Position numbers and translations under genes: made by a program. From Halanaerobium saccharolyticum subsp. saccharolyticum DSM 6643 (GTDB lineage: Bacteria; Bacillota; Halanaerobiia; Halanaerobiales; Halanaerobiaceae): a stretch of 64,000 bases of DNA. The stretch spans positions 310,001 to 374,000 of the forward strand of contig NZ_CAUI01000023.1 in assembly GCF_000350165.1 (NCBI RefSeq). Direction: 5' to 3'. Under the pieces are notes generated by a model. That model saw only the letters and a program-made list of their open reading frames with translations, did no database searches and was not told the DNA's origin. Positions 8,450 to 17,552 of the stretch are shown here, in pieces (positions within the stretch are counted from its first letter, which is position 1; each line of letters opens with the position of its first letter).

Positions 8450-9238
8450 TTATCTTTTAAGCTGATTAGCAGTCTGCAGCATTTCATCTGAAGCCTGAAT
8501 GGCTTTCGAATTAGTTTCATATGCTCTTTGGGCTGCAATCATATTTACCATTTCTTCTACAACTTTAACATTAGACATTTCTAAAAAGCCCTGAGTAATT
8601 GTTCCAGTACCATTTGTCCCTGGAGCAGATTGATTGGCCATTCCAGAGGCAGTTGTAACAGAATAAAGGTTACGACCCTGACTTGCTAATCCTGCAGGAT
8701 TAGAAAAGTTATATAACTGAATCTGTCCTGCTTCCTGCATTTGATCAGAACCACCTGGCTTATAACTTACAGTCCCATCTGAAGTAATAGAAATACTTGT
8801 TGCCTCAGGTGGAATATTAATCTGTGGATCAAGATAATAACCATCAGCAGTGACTATGTCTCCATTACTGTCCATTTTAAACGATCCATCTCTAGTATAA
8901 CCAAAATTACCATTAGGCAGCTGAACTCTAAAAAACCCATCGCCTTCAATAATCATGTCCAAAGGACTGTCAGTATTTTGAATGTTTCCCTGAGTGAAAA
9001 TTTTCTGAGTACTATTAACTTTTGAACCATGACCAATTTCAATTCCAGTCGGTACTTCTGCCCCTTGAGCATTCGGGGTCCCAGCATCTTTCATATTTGT
9101 ATAAATTAAATCGGCAAAGTTTATTTTTGATTTTTTAAAACCACTTGTATTAACATTTGCCAGGTTGTTGGAAATTACATCAATATTTGTTTGTTGAGAA
9201 TTCATTCCTGTAGCAGATGTCCATAATGCACTAATCAT
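8450..9238 (-). CDS. flgG: Distal rod protein FlgG
   Basis: 262 residues from the ATG at 9238, chosen over an upstream in-frame start at 9271 because GGAG lies 8 bases upstream and the protein then begins MISALWTSATGMNSQQ, the canonical FlgG start. Also visible are NNLANVNTSGFKKS, GDGFFRVQLPNG, YTRDGSFKMD and the C-terminal SNVKVVEEMVNMIAAQRAYETN with AIQASDEMLQTANQL. The preceding gap holds a structured leader like that of flgE. Confidence 0.96.
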   Translation of the reverse strand: MISALWTSATGMNSQQTNIDVISNNLANVNTSGFKKSKINFADLIYTNMKDAGTPNAQGAEVPTGIEIGHGSKVNSTQKIFTQGNIQNTDSPLDMIIEGDGFFRVQLPNGNFGYTRDGSFKMDSNGDIVTADGYYLDPQINIPPEATSISITSDGTVSYKPGGSDQMQEAGQIQLYNFSNPAGLASQGRNLYSVTTASGMANQSAPGTNGTGTITQGFLEMSNVKVVEEMVNMIAAQRAYETNSKAIQASDEMLQTANQLKR

Positions 9239-9279
9239 TTTAATCACTCCATATAATTTTATGTTTTTCAAAGAATTTA

Positions 9280-9336
9280 TCTGCTGTATCTCTCAGTCAA
9301 CAGCAGCACTTCAGCTTCCTTTACAGGTCCAGCTGA
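9280..9336 (-). promoter_or_regulatory. Structured leader RNA motif upstream of flgG (copy 1 of 2)
   Basis: In transcript sense, UCAGCU pairs with AGCUGA (enclosing GGACCUGUAAAGGA, with an inner CCU/AGG), then CUGCUGU pairs with ACAGCAG around a 12-base loop, flanked by AAAUC and GAUAAAU. The same elements in the same order occur before flgE at 26773-26838. This is not a family I can name. Function is unknown; location between flgF and flgG points to post-transcriptional control or RNA processing. Confidence 0.45.
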
Positions 9337-9347
9337 TTTTTTTAATT

Positions 9348-10103
9348 TTAAGCCTTACCAACTTCATTAATTACCTTGGATAAACTTTCATCTAAACTAG
9401 TAATTACTTTTTGATTTGATTCATAATGTCTGGTTGTTTTAATCATCTTAACCATTTCTTCAACTATTTTAACATTTGAAGTTTCTAAATATCCCTGAAC
9501 TACAGCTGCCTCAGATTCAATCGGACCATTGCTTTCTTCAACTGCTTGGTATAAATTATCACCCTGTTGAATTAACTCTTCCGAATTTTCAAAATTAACA
9601 ACTGCAATCTGACTTCCTTCTAAGCCGTTATTAAAATAGATAACCCCATTTTGATCTACATTTAAGTCTTCCCCAGAAATAAGCTGGATTCTCTCTCCAT
9701 TTTGATCAAGTACAGGGTTACCAGACTGTGTAACTAATTCTGAATTATTATTTATAGTGAAATTTCCATCACGACTATAGCGATTTCCTGCTTCAGTTTC
9801 AATAGTAAAAAATCCTTGACCCTGAATCGCAAAATCCAATTTAGCATTAGTTTTCTGAAAATCACCCTGTCTCATATCTTTAAAACTTCTTTCCATAAAA
9901 GCTCCAGTAGATATTTCGCCAATTTCTTGGCTGGGCTTGTCAGCTTCAATTCTTTGTAATAGCATTTCCGGAAAAGAACTTGTAATAGTATCACTTTTTT
10001 TAAAGGCAGTAGTATTAGCATTAGCAAGATTATTGGCTCTGATATTTGATTTCTTTTCTAAAACTCCCATGCTAGAAGCTGCAGTATAAAGTCCTTTAAT
10101 CAT
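9348..10103 (-). CDS. flgF: Proximal rod protein FlgF (FlhO/FlhP-like)
   Basis: 251 residues of the rod/hook family: N-terminal MIKGLYTAASSMGVLEKKSN and RANNLANANTTAFKKS, central GQGFFTIETEAGNRYSRDG, C-terminal ETSNVKIVEEMVKMIKTTRHYESNQK. It is paired with flgG downstream, which fits FlgF rather than hook protein. The ATG follows AAGGAGGTG. In Bacillus the equivalent pair is called flhO-flhP. Confidence 0.88.
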   Translation of the reverse strand: MIKGLYTAASSMGVLEKKSNIRANNLANANTTAFKKSDTITSSFPEMLLQRIEADKPSQEIGEISTGAFMERSFKDMRQGDFQKTNAKLDFAIQGQGFFTIETEAGNRYSRDGNFTINNNSELVTQSGNPVLDQNGERIQLISGEDLNVDQNGVIYFNNGLEGSQIAVVNFENSEELIQQGDNLYQAVEESNGPIESEAAVVQGYLETSNVKIVEEMVKMIKTTRHYESNQKVITSLDESLSKVINEVGKA

Positions 10104-10115
10104 TTTTTCACCTCC

Positions 10116-11480
10116 TTAATCTGATATTTGTCTAATTTCTTTATTTTCTTCTTTAAACTTACATCCCAGTAATTTATTTAGAATTATCTTTTTATCATGA
10201 GAAGTTAATATTTGAACTCCAGAAAATATACAATCTTTAACTTTAACAACTGCTGCTGGAGAATTGTTGATTTCGTCAGTTAATTCTTTAATTTCTTTTC
10301 CAAGCTTTTTCTTTTCTACAGTTAATTGCAAACTAGCTCGCTTTACTTTTGTTAAAAGTTCTTTCTTATCTGCTGGAAGTGTAATCCCTTTTTCCTGCAT
10401 ACTCTCCAACATTTCAATGCTTTTCTGAACTTTATTTAAATTGTCAATTATTTTCTCCTGCTCCTCTTTAGCCTCTTTTAATCTCTGCTTGACTTTAGGC
10501 ATCATCCCAATTTCAATTAAAGTTTTTGTGGCTAAACTTGAGCCAATTAAATTTGCTTCAATTAAATTTCTAGAAATAATTTTACCACCAACAATTAAGC
10601 CCTTACCTTCAGTGACTTTTATGCTATCTTTAGCTTTAATATTACTGTGCATAATCGCTTCATAAACCCTAACATTATTTGCTTCAACAGAAGCGTTTTC
10701 AATAAATCTTGCGTAAAAATCTCCTTCGGCAGAGGCTGTCCCCTTGTTTCTACCAACAAATCCTTTTTTTATTAAAATATTGCCAGTACTTTTTAATTCG
10801 CAGGCACCAGCATTACCAGCAATCTCTATATCTCCATCAGCTTCAATTTTAAAACCTTCTTTAACATTACCGTTAATCTTGACACTTCCGACAAAATTTA
10901 TATTCCCTGTACTTAAATCAACATCACCATTGACAGTGTAAACATCTTTGATAACAATCTTCTGAAATTCCCTAACTATTTGTCCATCTACTGCTGAATA
11001 AAGGCTATTATCCTTTTTGACAGCATTTTTTGACCGTGGGAGTTTAGGGTTTTTCATCTTTGGTGGTGCAACTTTTTGGCCTTTGATATTAATACCTGGC
11101 TTACCAGCTTCTGCTTCGACTTTAGTAACAATTTTTTCGCCTTTACGAACATTATTTATTAAATCTAATGAATGAAAATCCATTGTCCCATCTTTACGAA
11201 GAGTTCCTGCTTGTTTTTTCTTTTCTTCAAAATGATAAATCAACTTCCCATCCTTGCCCGGAGTCGGAGCTTTCCCTTCTGCAATTAATGTTTTATTAGG
11301 ATATTTATCTTTATCCAAAATTGTTTTTATCTTAGTTTTATTAATACCATAACTGATATTTTCTTCAGCAAGAACTTTTTCAATATCTGCTAATTCTAGG
11401 TCTAAATCATTAACTTCAGTATTTATAATTAAAAATGCTTTTAGTTTATCAGCTGAAATTTCAATTTTCAGATTCTCCAA
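10116..11480 (-). CDS. FapA family (DUF342) flagellar-assembly-protein-A-like protein
   Basis: 454 residues. An N-terminal domain is followed by repeated short beta-strand turns between about 180 and 300 (NINFVGSVKINGNV, IEADGDIEIAGNAG, LKSTGNILIKKGF), which is the right-handed beta-helix pattern of DUF342/FapA. A coiled coil lies at about 335-400. The start is TTG, 7 bases after AGGAGG. It sits directly after fliA in the operon. Members occur in flagellar and other loci and the biochemical role is unsettled, so no symbol is given. Confidence 0.8.
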   Translation of the reverse strand: MENLKIEISADKLKAFLIINTEVNDLDLELADIEKVLAEENISYGINKTKIKTILDKDKYPNKTLIAEGKAPTPGKDGKLIYHFEEKKKQAGTLRKDGTMDFHSLDLINNVRKGEKIVTKVEAEAGKPGINIKGQKVAPPKMKNPKLPRSKNAVKKDNSLYSAVDGQIVREFQKIVIKDVYTVNGDVDLSTGNINFVGSVKINGNVKEGFKIEADGDIEIAGNAGACELKSTGNILIKKGFVGRNKGTASAEGDFYARFIENASVEANNVRVYEAIMHSNIKAKDSIKVTEGKGLIVGGKIISRNLIEANLIGSSLATKTLIEIGMMPKVKQRLKEAKEEQEKIIDNLNKVQKSIEMLESMQEKGITLPADKKELLTKVKRASLQLTVEKKKLGKEIKELTDEINNSPAAVVKVKDCIFSGVQILTSHDKKIILNKLLGCKFKEENKEIRQISD

Positions 11481-11540
11481 ATCTATACCTCCTAATATAA
11501 TAAACTTAGTTATGCAATTTTATTATTGTTAATATTCTTG

Positions 11541-12287
11541 CTAAAAATATTCTTTAGATCTGCTCAACATCCCCCGCAGTCTGCTGATTGTATGACTATG
11601 TATTTGGGAGACTCTTGCTGCTGAAATATTCATTACTGCAGCAATCTCTGCCTGAGTCAGCTCTTCGTAATAATAAAGAGAAATGAGCAGACGCTCTTTT
11701 TGGCTTAGTCTATCTATTGTTTTTGCTAATAAGTTAACTGCTTCTTCGCGGGCTAATTTATCTACTGTTTTCTCTAAATCAGCTGCGATAATTTCTATTA
11801 ATTCTACTCCATCAAAATCTGTAGAAAGTGAAATGCTTTCTGAAATGTTTTGATAATACTCTAGAGTCTTTATTCTTTCAGTACTGATATTAGTTACTTT
11901 ACTTAATTCTTCCTCATATAAACTGTTTTTATCTTGATCCGCTTTTAAATCAATCTTAGCCTGTTTTAATTTTTTTAACTGACTGCGCATATTATTAGGA
12001 AGCCAATCTTTTCGACGTAAATAGTCTATAATCTCCCCTTTAATTCTTGGTAAAGCAAAGGTTGAAAAACTATAGCCTCTTTTATAATCAAATTTCTCTA
12101 TCGCTTCAATTAAGCCTATAATACCATAACTTTCTAAATCTTCCCGCTCAATATTATCGGGCAGCATCACCATAATTCTACCTGCAGCATATCTAACTAG
12201 ATCAATATGTTCTAAAATAATTTTTTCTCTAGCCTGATCGTCATCTTCTTTTTTATATTTTTCCCACAAAGACTCATCTAAAAGCAT
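11541..12287 (-). CDS. fliA: Flagellar sigma factor FliA (sigma28/SigD class)
   Basis: 248 residues with region 2 (VRYAAGRI, DLESYGIIGLIEAIEKFDYKRG, FSTFALPRIKGEIIDYLRRKDW) and region 4 (DRLSQKERLLISLYYYEELTQAEIAAVMNISAARVSQIHSHTI split over one helix-turn-helix). The order and length match FliA/SigD. It directs late flagellar promoters and is held back by FlgM, encoded at 60781-61050. It lies between ycgR with its small partner and fapA. Confidence 0.94.
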   Translation of the reverse strand: MLLDESLWEKYKKEDDDQAREKIILEHIDLVRYAAGRIMVMLPDNIEREDLESYGIIGLIEAIEKFDYKRGYSFSTFALPRIKGEIIDYLRRKDWLPNNMRSQLKKLKQAKIDLKADQDKNSLYEEELSKVTNISTERIKTLEYYQNISESISLSTDFDGVELIEIIAADLEKTVDKLAREEAVNLLAKTIDRLSQKERLLISLYYYEELTQAEIAAVMNISAARVSQIHSHTISRLRGMLSRSKEYF

Positions 12288-12325
12288 TATAATCTTCCTT
12301 TAGTAAATTTATTATTAAGATAAAG

Positions 12326-12634
12326 TTACTTCTCCTTCTGATCTTCATACTCAATTTCAGGAGGATTTAAAGGAGAAAAATCTTCAGCTGTTTCTTTTGG
12401 TTCTTCTTTTTCTTTATTATTCTCTTCTTCGCCTTTATCATCGCTATCACTATTATCTGATTGTGTCTTAATAAAATAAACAGATAACTGGACTAGCAAT
12501 GCCAAAACTGATACAAGAAATAAATATTTAAGGCCATTTAAAAACACTGTTTCTAAATTATTACCACTTAATAAATTATATATTACTGAAACTACATATG
12601 AAATAAACCCGGCTAAAAATGAATTAAAAATCAT
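12326..12634 (-). CDS. Small membrane protein downstream of ycgR, unknown function
   Basis: About 102 residues from the ATG at 12634, which overlaps the ycgR stop as ATGA; an upstream in-frame start at 12682 would overlap ycgR by 52 bases and is less likely. Two membrane segments (IFNSFLAGFISYVVSVIYNLL and GLKYLFLVSVLALLVQLSVYF) are followed by a highly acidic tail rich in Glu, Asp and Lys. I do not recognise a family. Tight coupling to ycgR and fliA suggests a motility role, but nothing in the sequence shows what. Confidence 0.65.
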   Translation of the reverse strand: MIFNSFLAGFISYVVSVIYNLLSGNNLETVFLNGLKYLFLVSVLALLVQLSVYFIKTQSDNSDSDDKGEEENNKEKEEPKETAEDFSPLNPPEIEYEDQKEK

Positions 12635-13272
12635 CTTCCTAACCCTTTCTGCCTTAGTTTCCTCTGCAGGTTGAAAATCCATTGAATTATCATTTCTCTA
12701 TTTCTATCACTAATATCTATAAACTCTATTCCATATTTATAAACTTCAAAGTTTTCTTTTCTTTTCCTTACAATCTTCCCCTTAATTAATTTATCTAATT
12801 TTATTAGTTTTTTAAAAGAGATTTTTATTTGATCTCCCTCTTTTAATTTTAATTTTGTTTTTATTTGTATACCCCCACCGCTAATATCCATTAACTTAAC
12901 TTCTTTTTTTTCAATAGAACCATCTTTTTTTTCTTGATTTAATTCAACAATTCCATCAAGTTCAAGTCTGAAATAATCTCGTCTCTGAATTCTTTTTAGT
13001 TCTTCGGGTCTTTTGATTAAGATAAAAGGCAAAGGTTCTTTAATTCTCTGCAAGATGACGCTTTTAAATTCATAAGCTGCTCTATCAGTGGTAAAATAAA
13101 CATAAATTATATCATTCTTTTTAACTGCTAAAGGGGCTCCATGCTGATAAAGGCCGGTGATTACTATTCCTGCATCCACAAAGTCTGCAATTTTTGAAAG
13201 ATAAATCTCTGGATAATCATCCAATTCAAATTCAACTTCAATTTTTTGGTTTATCTTTAATTTCTTCATCAT
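12631..13272 (-). CDS. ycgR: YcgR-type PilZ protein, c-di-GMP-responsive flagellar brake
   Basis: 213 residues: an N-terminal YcgR-like beta domain (to about 90) and a C-terminal PilZ domain. Both c-di-GMP-binding elements are intact: the RxxxR pair Arg94/Arg98 in RIQRRDYFR, and Asp129-x-Ser131-x-x-Gly134 in DISGGGIQI. When bound to c-di-GMP, YcgR proteins slow or bias the motor by contact with MotA or FliG/FliM. It sits between flhG and fliA. A c-di-GMP riboswitch stands at the head of the same gene run. Confidence 0.88.
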   Translation of the reverse strand: MMKKLKINQKIEVEFELDDYPEIYLSKIADFVDAGIVITGLYQHGAPLAVKKNDIIYVYFTTDRAAYEFKSVILQRIKEPLPFILIKRPEELKRIQRRDYFRLELDGIVELNQEKKDGSIEKKEVKLMDISGGGIQIKTKLKLKEGDQIKISFKKLIKLDKLIKGKIVRKRKENFEVYKYGIEFIDISDRNREMIIQWIFNLQRKLRQKGLGR

Positions 13273-13291
13273 CTCAACTCCAACAGCTTTT

Positions 13292-14206
13292 TCAACTATT
13301 TCCTTTTAAAAAGCCAATCATTTTATAAAAATAACTTTTGACACCTTTTGCGCTTTTTTTCTCTCCACTTACTTTCCTAGCAATTTTTTCAAAATCTAAT
13401 GCGGTATCTCGATGTGGAAAAAGTTCAGAAAATGGTTTTTGCTTCCTAATTGCAGCACTTATTTTATTATCTGAACTAACAGTACCTAGCAGTGTTAGTT
13501 CTATATTTAAATATTTTTTAACGGTCGAAATCATTCTTTCAGCAGTTTTTTTTGCTTCTTTTTCATTATTCACCTGATTAATAACCATTTTCACAGGACT
13601 TTTATAGTCATGGTTAGCAAGAATTTTAATCAGGCTGTAACTATCCATTATTGATGTTGGCTCTGTTGTTAAAACAAGAATTAGTTCATCTACAGCTCTG
13701 ATAGTATTAACTATACTCCGGGAAGCACCTGCCCCAAGATCAATTAACAGAAAATCAAAATCCTTTTCCAGAGTAGAGCCGATATTAAGCAGTTTATTTA
13801 TAGAATTTGTGTTATCATCTATAAAACTATCATCGCCAGTTATTCCACTTAAAAGCTTAATTCCAGCGGGAGCATCACAAATTGCTTCTTCTAAAGTACA
13901 TTCATCCCTTAAAAGATGGCCTAAATCATATTTAGGCTGAACTCCAAGCATAATATCTAAATTTGCCATTCCTATATCACTATCAATAATTAAAACTTTT
14001 TTATCTAATTTACATAACTGATAGGCGAAATTACTGCTAAAAGTTGATTTCCCAACTCCACCTTTGCCACTGGCAACTGCTATTGTTCTTGTTGTAGTAT
14101 TTGTGTTTTCAAACTCAGCAGTTTTAGAAGCAGCTGCTACATCTTCCTTTTTCTCTTCCAACTTTTCTTTCATCATTTCTTTCAAACGAGCCGCCTGATT
14201 ACGCAT
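13292..14206 (-). CDS. flhG: FlhG (YlxH/MinD-like) ATPase controlling flagellar number
   Basis: The ATG at 14206 (GGTGA 7 bases upstream) gives 304 residues. It begins with NQAARLK, a match to the DQAxxLR activating helix that stimulates FlhF GTPase. The deviant Walker A GKGGVGKST follows at 47-55, then LIIDSDIGMANLDIMLGV and LLIDLGAGASRS. FlhG resets FlhF and limits flagella. It overlaps the flhF end by 8 bases and precedes ycgR. Confidence 0.92.
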   Translation of the reverse strand: MRNQAARLKEMMKEKLEEKKEDVAAASKTAEFENTNTTTRTIAVASGKGGVGKSTFSSNFAYQLCKLDKKVLIIDSDIGMANLDIMLGVQPKYDLGHLLRDECTLEEAICDAPAGIKLLSGITGDDSFIDDNTNSINKLLNIGSTLEKDFDFLLIDLGAGASRSIVNTIRAVDELILVLTTEPTSIMDSYSLIKILANHDYKSPVKMVINQVNNEKEAKKTAERMISTVKKYLNIELTLLGTVSSDNKISAAIRKQKPFSELFPHRDTALDFEKIARKVSGEKKSAKGVKSYFYKMIGFLKGNS

Positions 14207-15443
14207 AATAATCACCAAATAAATATTTTCTTAAATTATCGGCTTTGGCAGCCTCAATATCTTCTGGTACGTCCTGACCAAAACTCAAAAATGAAAACGG
14301 GAGCCCATAATTTTCTTTTAAATTAATAAGGTCACCATAACTTTCTGTTTCATCGAGCTTTGTTAAGAGCATATGGTCAGGGTTGAGACTTCCAAATTTA
14401 TTAATAATACTTTTCAGATCACTACTTTTGGTGTTCATGCTAACTACCAGATGTGTTTCATCGATAAAATCAGCTGCTGTATACATTTTTAATCTTGCCA
14501 GCTGTAATTGATCTTTCCAGCTGCTGCCTGGAGTATCAATTAAAACTAAATCACAATCATTAAATCTATTATCAATTAAATCTTTAAGTTTATCGCCACT
14601 ATATGATACTGCAAAAGGAAGATCAATAATATCACTATAGGTCTGCAGCTGCTCAACTGCAGCAATTCGATAAGTGTCAGCAGTTATCAAACCAACTTTT
14701 TTGTTTTTTTCTACAGAAAAAATAGCTGCTACCTTGGCAATAGTTGTTGTTTTCCCAACTCCTGTTGGTCCAATAAAAGAAACAACTTTCTGTTTTGAGT
14801 TTAAGTTAATTCCACTCTCAAAATCAAAATATTTATTACAAAACTTTGGTAATTTTTCTTTAAAAGAAGTATCTTCAGTAAAATCTTCCTCTTTTTCTAG
14901 TTCCCGAATAAATTTAGTAATAAATCTAGATTCAACACCTTGAGCCAGTAAATAATTATAAATATTGTCATCAGCTGTAGAAATTTGATTATTAGATTTT
15001 CTAACACTTTTAATTTTTTTAGACAAATTTTCTTTTGCAGTTTTGACCTGATTATCTTTTTTATTATTAGCTAGTTCAGTTTGTAAATCAAACTTTTTTT
15101 GCTTTGTCTGTTTTAAGTCATCATTCTTATAATTATTTTGGACAGCTTCTTTTGCATTAAAATTAGCATTATTTTGAGTCTCATTTTGCGAATTAAAATC
15201 TTTATCTTCAGTTTTTACATCATTTATGAACTCTTTGATTGCATTTATTTCTTCAGGATTCTCAGCTTCAGTTTTAACTTCAATTGTTGCTAAAACCTCA
15301 ATTTTTGTTTTTGCAAAAAAGCCAAAAATTCCGCCCTCTTTATACTTTCTTCTATCAATAATTACTGCTTCAGGACCTAAATCTGCCTTAACTTTAAATA
15401 TGGCATCCTGTATAGTTTCTCCTGTATATCTTTTAACCTGCAT
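14199..15443 (-). CDS. flhF: FlhF, SRP-like GTPase placing flagella
   Basis: 414 residues in three parts: an N-terminal B domain (1-60, beginning MQVKRYTGETIQDAI), a long Asn/Lys/Gln-rich linker (about 75-160), and an NG GTPase domain with G1 GPTGVGKT at 225-232, then TADTYRIAAVEQLQ, LVLIDTPGSS and LLTKLDET. FlhF sets the site of the first basal-body parts at the membrane. The start codon directly abuts the flhA stop (TAAATG), so translation is probably coupled. Confidence 0.95.
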   Translation of the reverse strand: MQVKRYTGETIQDAIFKVKADLGPEAVIIDRRKYKEGGIFGFFAKTKIEVLATIEVKTEAENPEEINAIKEFINDVKTEDKDFNSQNETQNNANFNAKEAVQNNYKNDDLKQTKQKKFDLQTELANNKKDNQVKTAKENLSKKIKSVRKSNNQISTADDNIYNYLLAQGVESRFITKFIRELEKEEDFTEDTSFKEKLPKFCNKYFDFESGINLNSKQKVVSFIGPTGVGKTTTIAKVAAIFSVEKNKKVGLITADTYRIAAVEQLQTYSDIIDLPFAVSYSGDKLKDLIDNRFNDCDLVLIDTPGSSWKDQLQLARLKMYTAADFIDETHLVVSMNTKSSDLKSIINKFGSLNPDHMLLTKLDETESYGDLINLKENYGLPFSFLSFGQDVPEDIEAAKADNLRKYLFGDYYA

Positions 15444-17519
15444 TTAATTTACTACCCCCTGTACCTGTAAATTAACATCTGATTCTAGTTCATTAAAGGA
15501 TAGAACAATTAGTTCAGAAAAAGTTCTATGAACCATCTCTTTAAGCGGTCTTCTGAGCATTGGTGAGGTCAGAAGTATTGGCTCTTTACCTGTTTCTAAA
15601 AGTGATTTTGCCTGGTTTACAACTTTATTAATCAAAGCCTGAGCTTCAGCAGGCTCAAGCGAAAGAAATCTACCCTGATCAGACTGCTCGACTGAATTAA
15701 TAAGCTTTTCTTCCTGCCCAGGATCAATAGTGATTGCATAAAGTGTATCATCTTCTGCGGTGAACTGATTGCTTATTTGACGAGAAAGCCCCTGACGAAC
15801 GTATTCAGTCAAAATGCTTTGGTCATTAGTTCTTCCAGCATGATCAGCCAGAGTCTCTAAAATAATAATTAAATTTTTAATAGGAATGTTTTCCCAGAGT
15901 AAATTCTGTAAAATCTTTTGAATCTCACCAAGTTTCATTAAATCCGGTATAAGTTCATCTATTACAGCTTCATTTTCTTCTTTATAATTATCTATCAGTT
16001 TTTTTACTTCTTTTCTACCTAAAAGTTCGTATGCATGTTCTCTTATTATTTCAGTTAAATGAGTGGCCATTACAGAACCTGGGTCAACAACCGTGTAGTT
16101 TGCTAATTCTGCATTTTCCTTTTGTGATTCTTCAATCCAGAGGGCCTCTGTCCCAAAAGCAGGCTCTTCAGTTTCAATGCCTGGAATATCTTCGAAAGTA
16201 TTACCTGGATCCATTGCTAAAAATTTATCAGTATAAAGCTCGTACTGACTGAGTTCTACACCATGCAGTTTTATTTTATATATGTCAGGTGGCAGCTGCA
16301 GATTATCTACAATTCTAATTGGCGGTAAAATAATTCCTAACTCAACTGCAATTTGTTTGCGAATATTACTGACTCTATCTAAAAAATCTCCTCCCTGTTC
16401 GGGAAGAACCAGTGAAATAAGATTATATCCTACTTCAATTTCTAATTTATCTACTTTAATCAATTGTTTTAACTCTTCCTGTTTCATCTCCTGTTTTTCA
16501 GCTTCTGTCATCTGGCGCTGTTTTTTCTGCTTCTTCTCAACTTCAGCCGGCTGCTCTGCGGCAATTCTCACAATTAAATAGGCTAGTACTCCAATAAAAA
16601 TTGCTAAAAACATAAATGGCAGTGTTGGCAGTCCAGGCACAAATCCGATAACTAAAAGCACACCTGAGGCAATAAATAGTGCTTTAGGCTGTTTTAAAAG
16701 CTGTTCTGTCATTTCATTACCCATATTATTATCAGAGGCAGCTCGAGTAACAACCATACCGGTTGCAGTTGAGATTAAAAGAGCAGGTATCTGTGATACA
16801 AGTCCATCACCCACTGTTAACAAAATATATGTTTGAGCAGCTTCGGCAAAGCCCATCCCCTGCTGTAAAACACCAATAACTAATCCACCGACAATATTAA
16901 TAAAAGTAATTATAATACCGGCAATAGCATCACCTTTAACAAATTTACTGGCACCATCCATTGCCCCATAAAAATCGGCTTCCTGTCTAATCTTTTCTCT
17001 TTCCTTTTTTGCTTCTATCTCATCGATTACACCTGCATTTAAATCAGCATCAATACTCATCTGTTTACCTGGCATAGCATCCAGAGTAAAACGGGCTGCT
17101 ACTTCGGCAACTCTTTCTGCACCTTTGGTAATTACAACAAATTGGATGATAACAATAATTAAAAAGATAATTAAACCAACAACATAATTACCACCAACAA
17201 CGAAATCACCAAAACTCATTATAATCTCGCCTGCATAACCCTGACCTAAAATTAATCTGGTGGTCGAAACATTAAGTCCCAACCGAAAAAGTGTAGCAAA
17301 AAGTAATAAAGACGGAAAAACAGATAAATCTAAGGGCTCAGTTGTATAAATACTGACAAGTATAATAACCATAGCAAAGGTAACATTAGCAGCCAGCAGC
17401 ATATCAAGCAGCATCGTTGGCAGCGGAATAATAAACATTACAATTATACTTACTACCATCAATGCAAAAATCACATCTGTATTTTTAGTTATTTTCGAAA
17501 AAGCTATACTGTTATCCAC
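15444..17519 (-). CDS. flhA: FlhA, flagellar type III export gate
   Basis: 691 residues, the usual length: about eight membrane segments in the first 320, with the conserved cytosolic loop RFTLDAMPGKQMSIDADLNAG, then the soluble C-terminal domain that docks chaperone-substrate pairs. The start is GTG with GGAGGG 9 bases upstream. It follows flhB and is coupled to flhF. Confidence 0.97.
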   Translation of the reverse strand: MDNSIAFSKITKNTDVIFALMVVSIIVMFIIPLPTMLLDMLLAANVTFAMVIILVSIYTTEPLDLSVFPSLLLFATLFRLGLNVSTTRLILGQGYAGEIIMSFGDFVVGGNYVVGLIIFLIIVIIQFVVITKGAERVAEVAARFTLDAMPGKQMSIDADLNAGVIDEIEAKKEREKIRQEADFYGAMDGASKFVKGDAIAGIIITFINIVGGLVIGVLQQGMGFAEAAQTYILLTVGDGLVSQIPALLISTATGMVVTRAASDNNMGNEMTEQLLKQPKALFIASGVLLVIGFVPGLPTLPFMFLAIFIGVLAYLIVRIAAEQPAEVEKKQKKQRQMTEAEKQEMKQEELKQLIKVDKLEIEVGYNLISLVLPEQGGDFLDRVSNIRKQIAVELGIILPPIRIVDNLQLPPDIYKIKLHGVELSQYELYTDKFLAMDPGNTFEDIPGIETEEPAFGTEALWIEESQKENAELANYTVVDPGSVMATHLTEIIREHAYELLGRKEVKKLIDNYKEENEAVIDELIPDLMKLGEIQKILQNLLWENIPIKNLIIILETLADHAGRTNDQSILTEYVRQGLSRQISNQFTAEDDTLYAITIDPGQEEKLINSVEQSDQGRFLSLEPAEAQALINKVVNQAKSLLETGKEPILLTSPMLRRPLKEMVHRTFSELIVLSFNELESDVNLQVQGVVN

Positions 17520-17552
17520 TAATTACTTCCCTCCAAAACTTTGTAAAACCAA

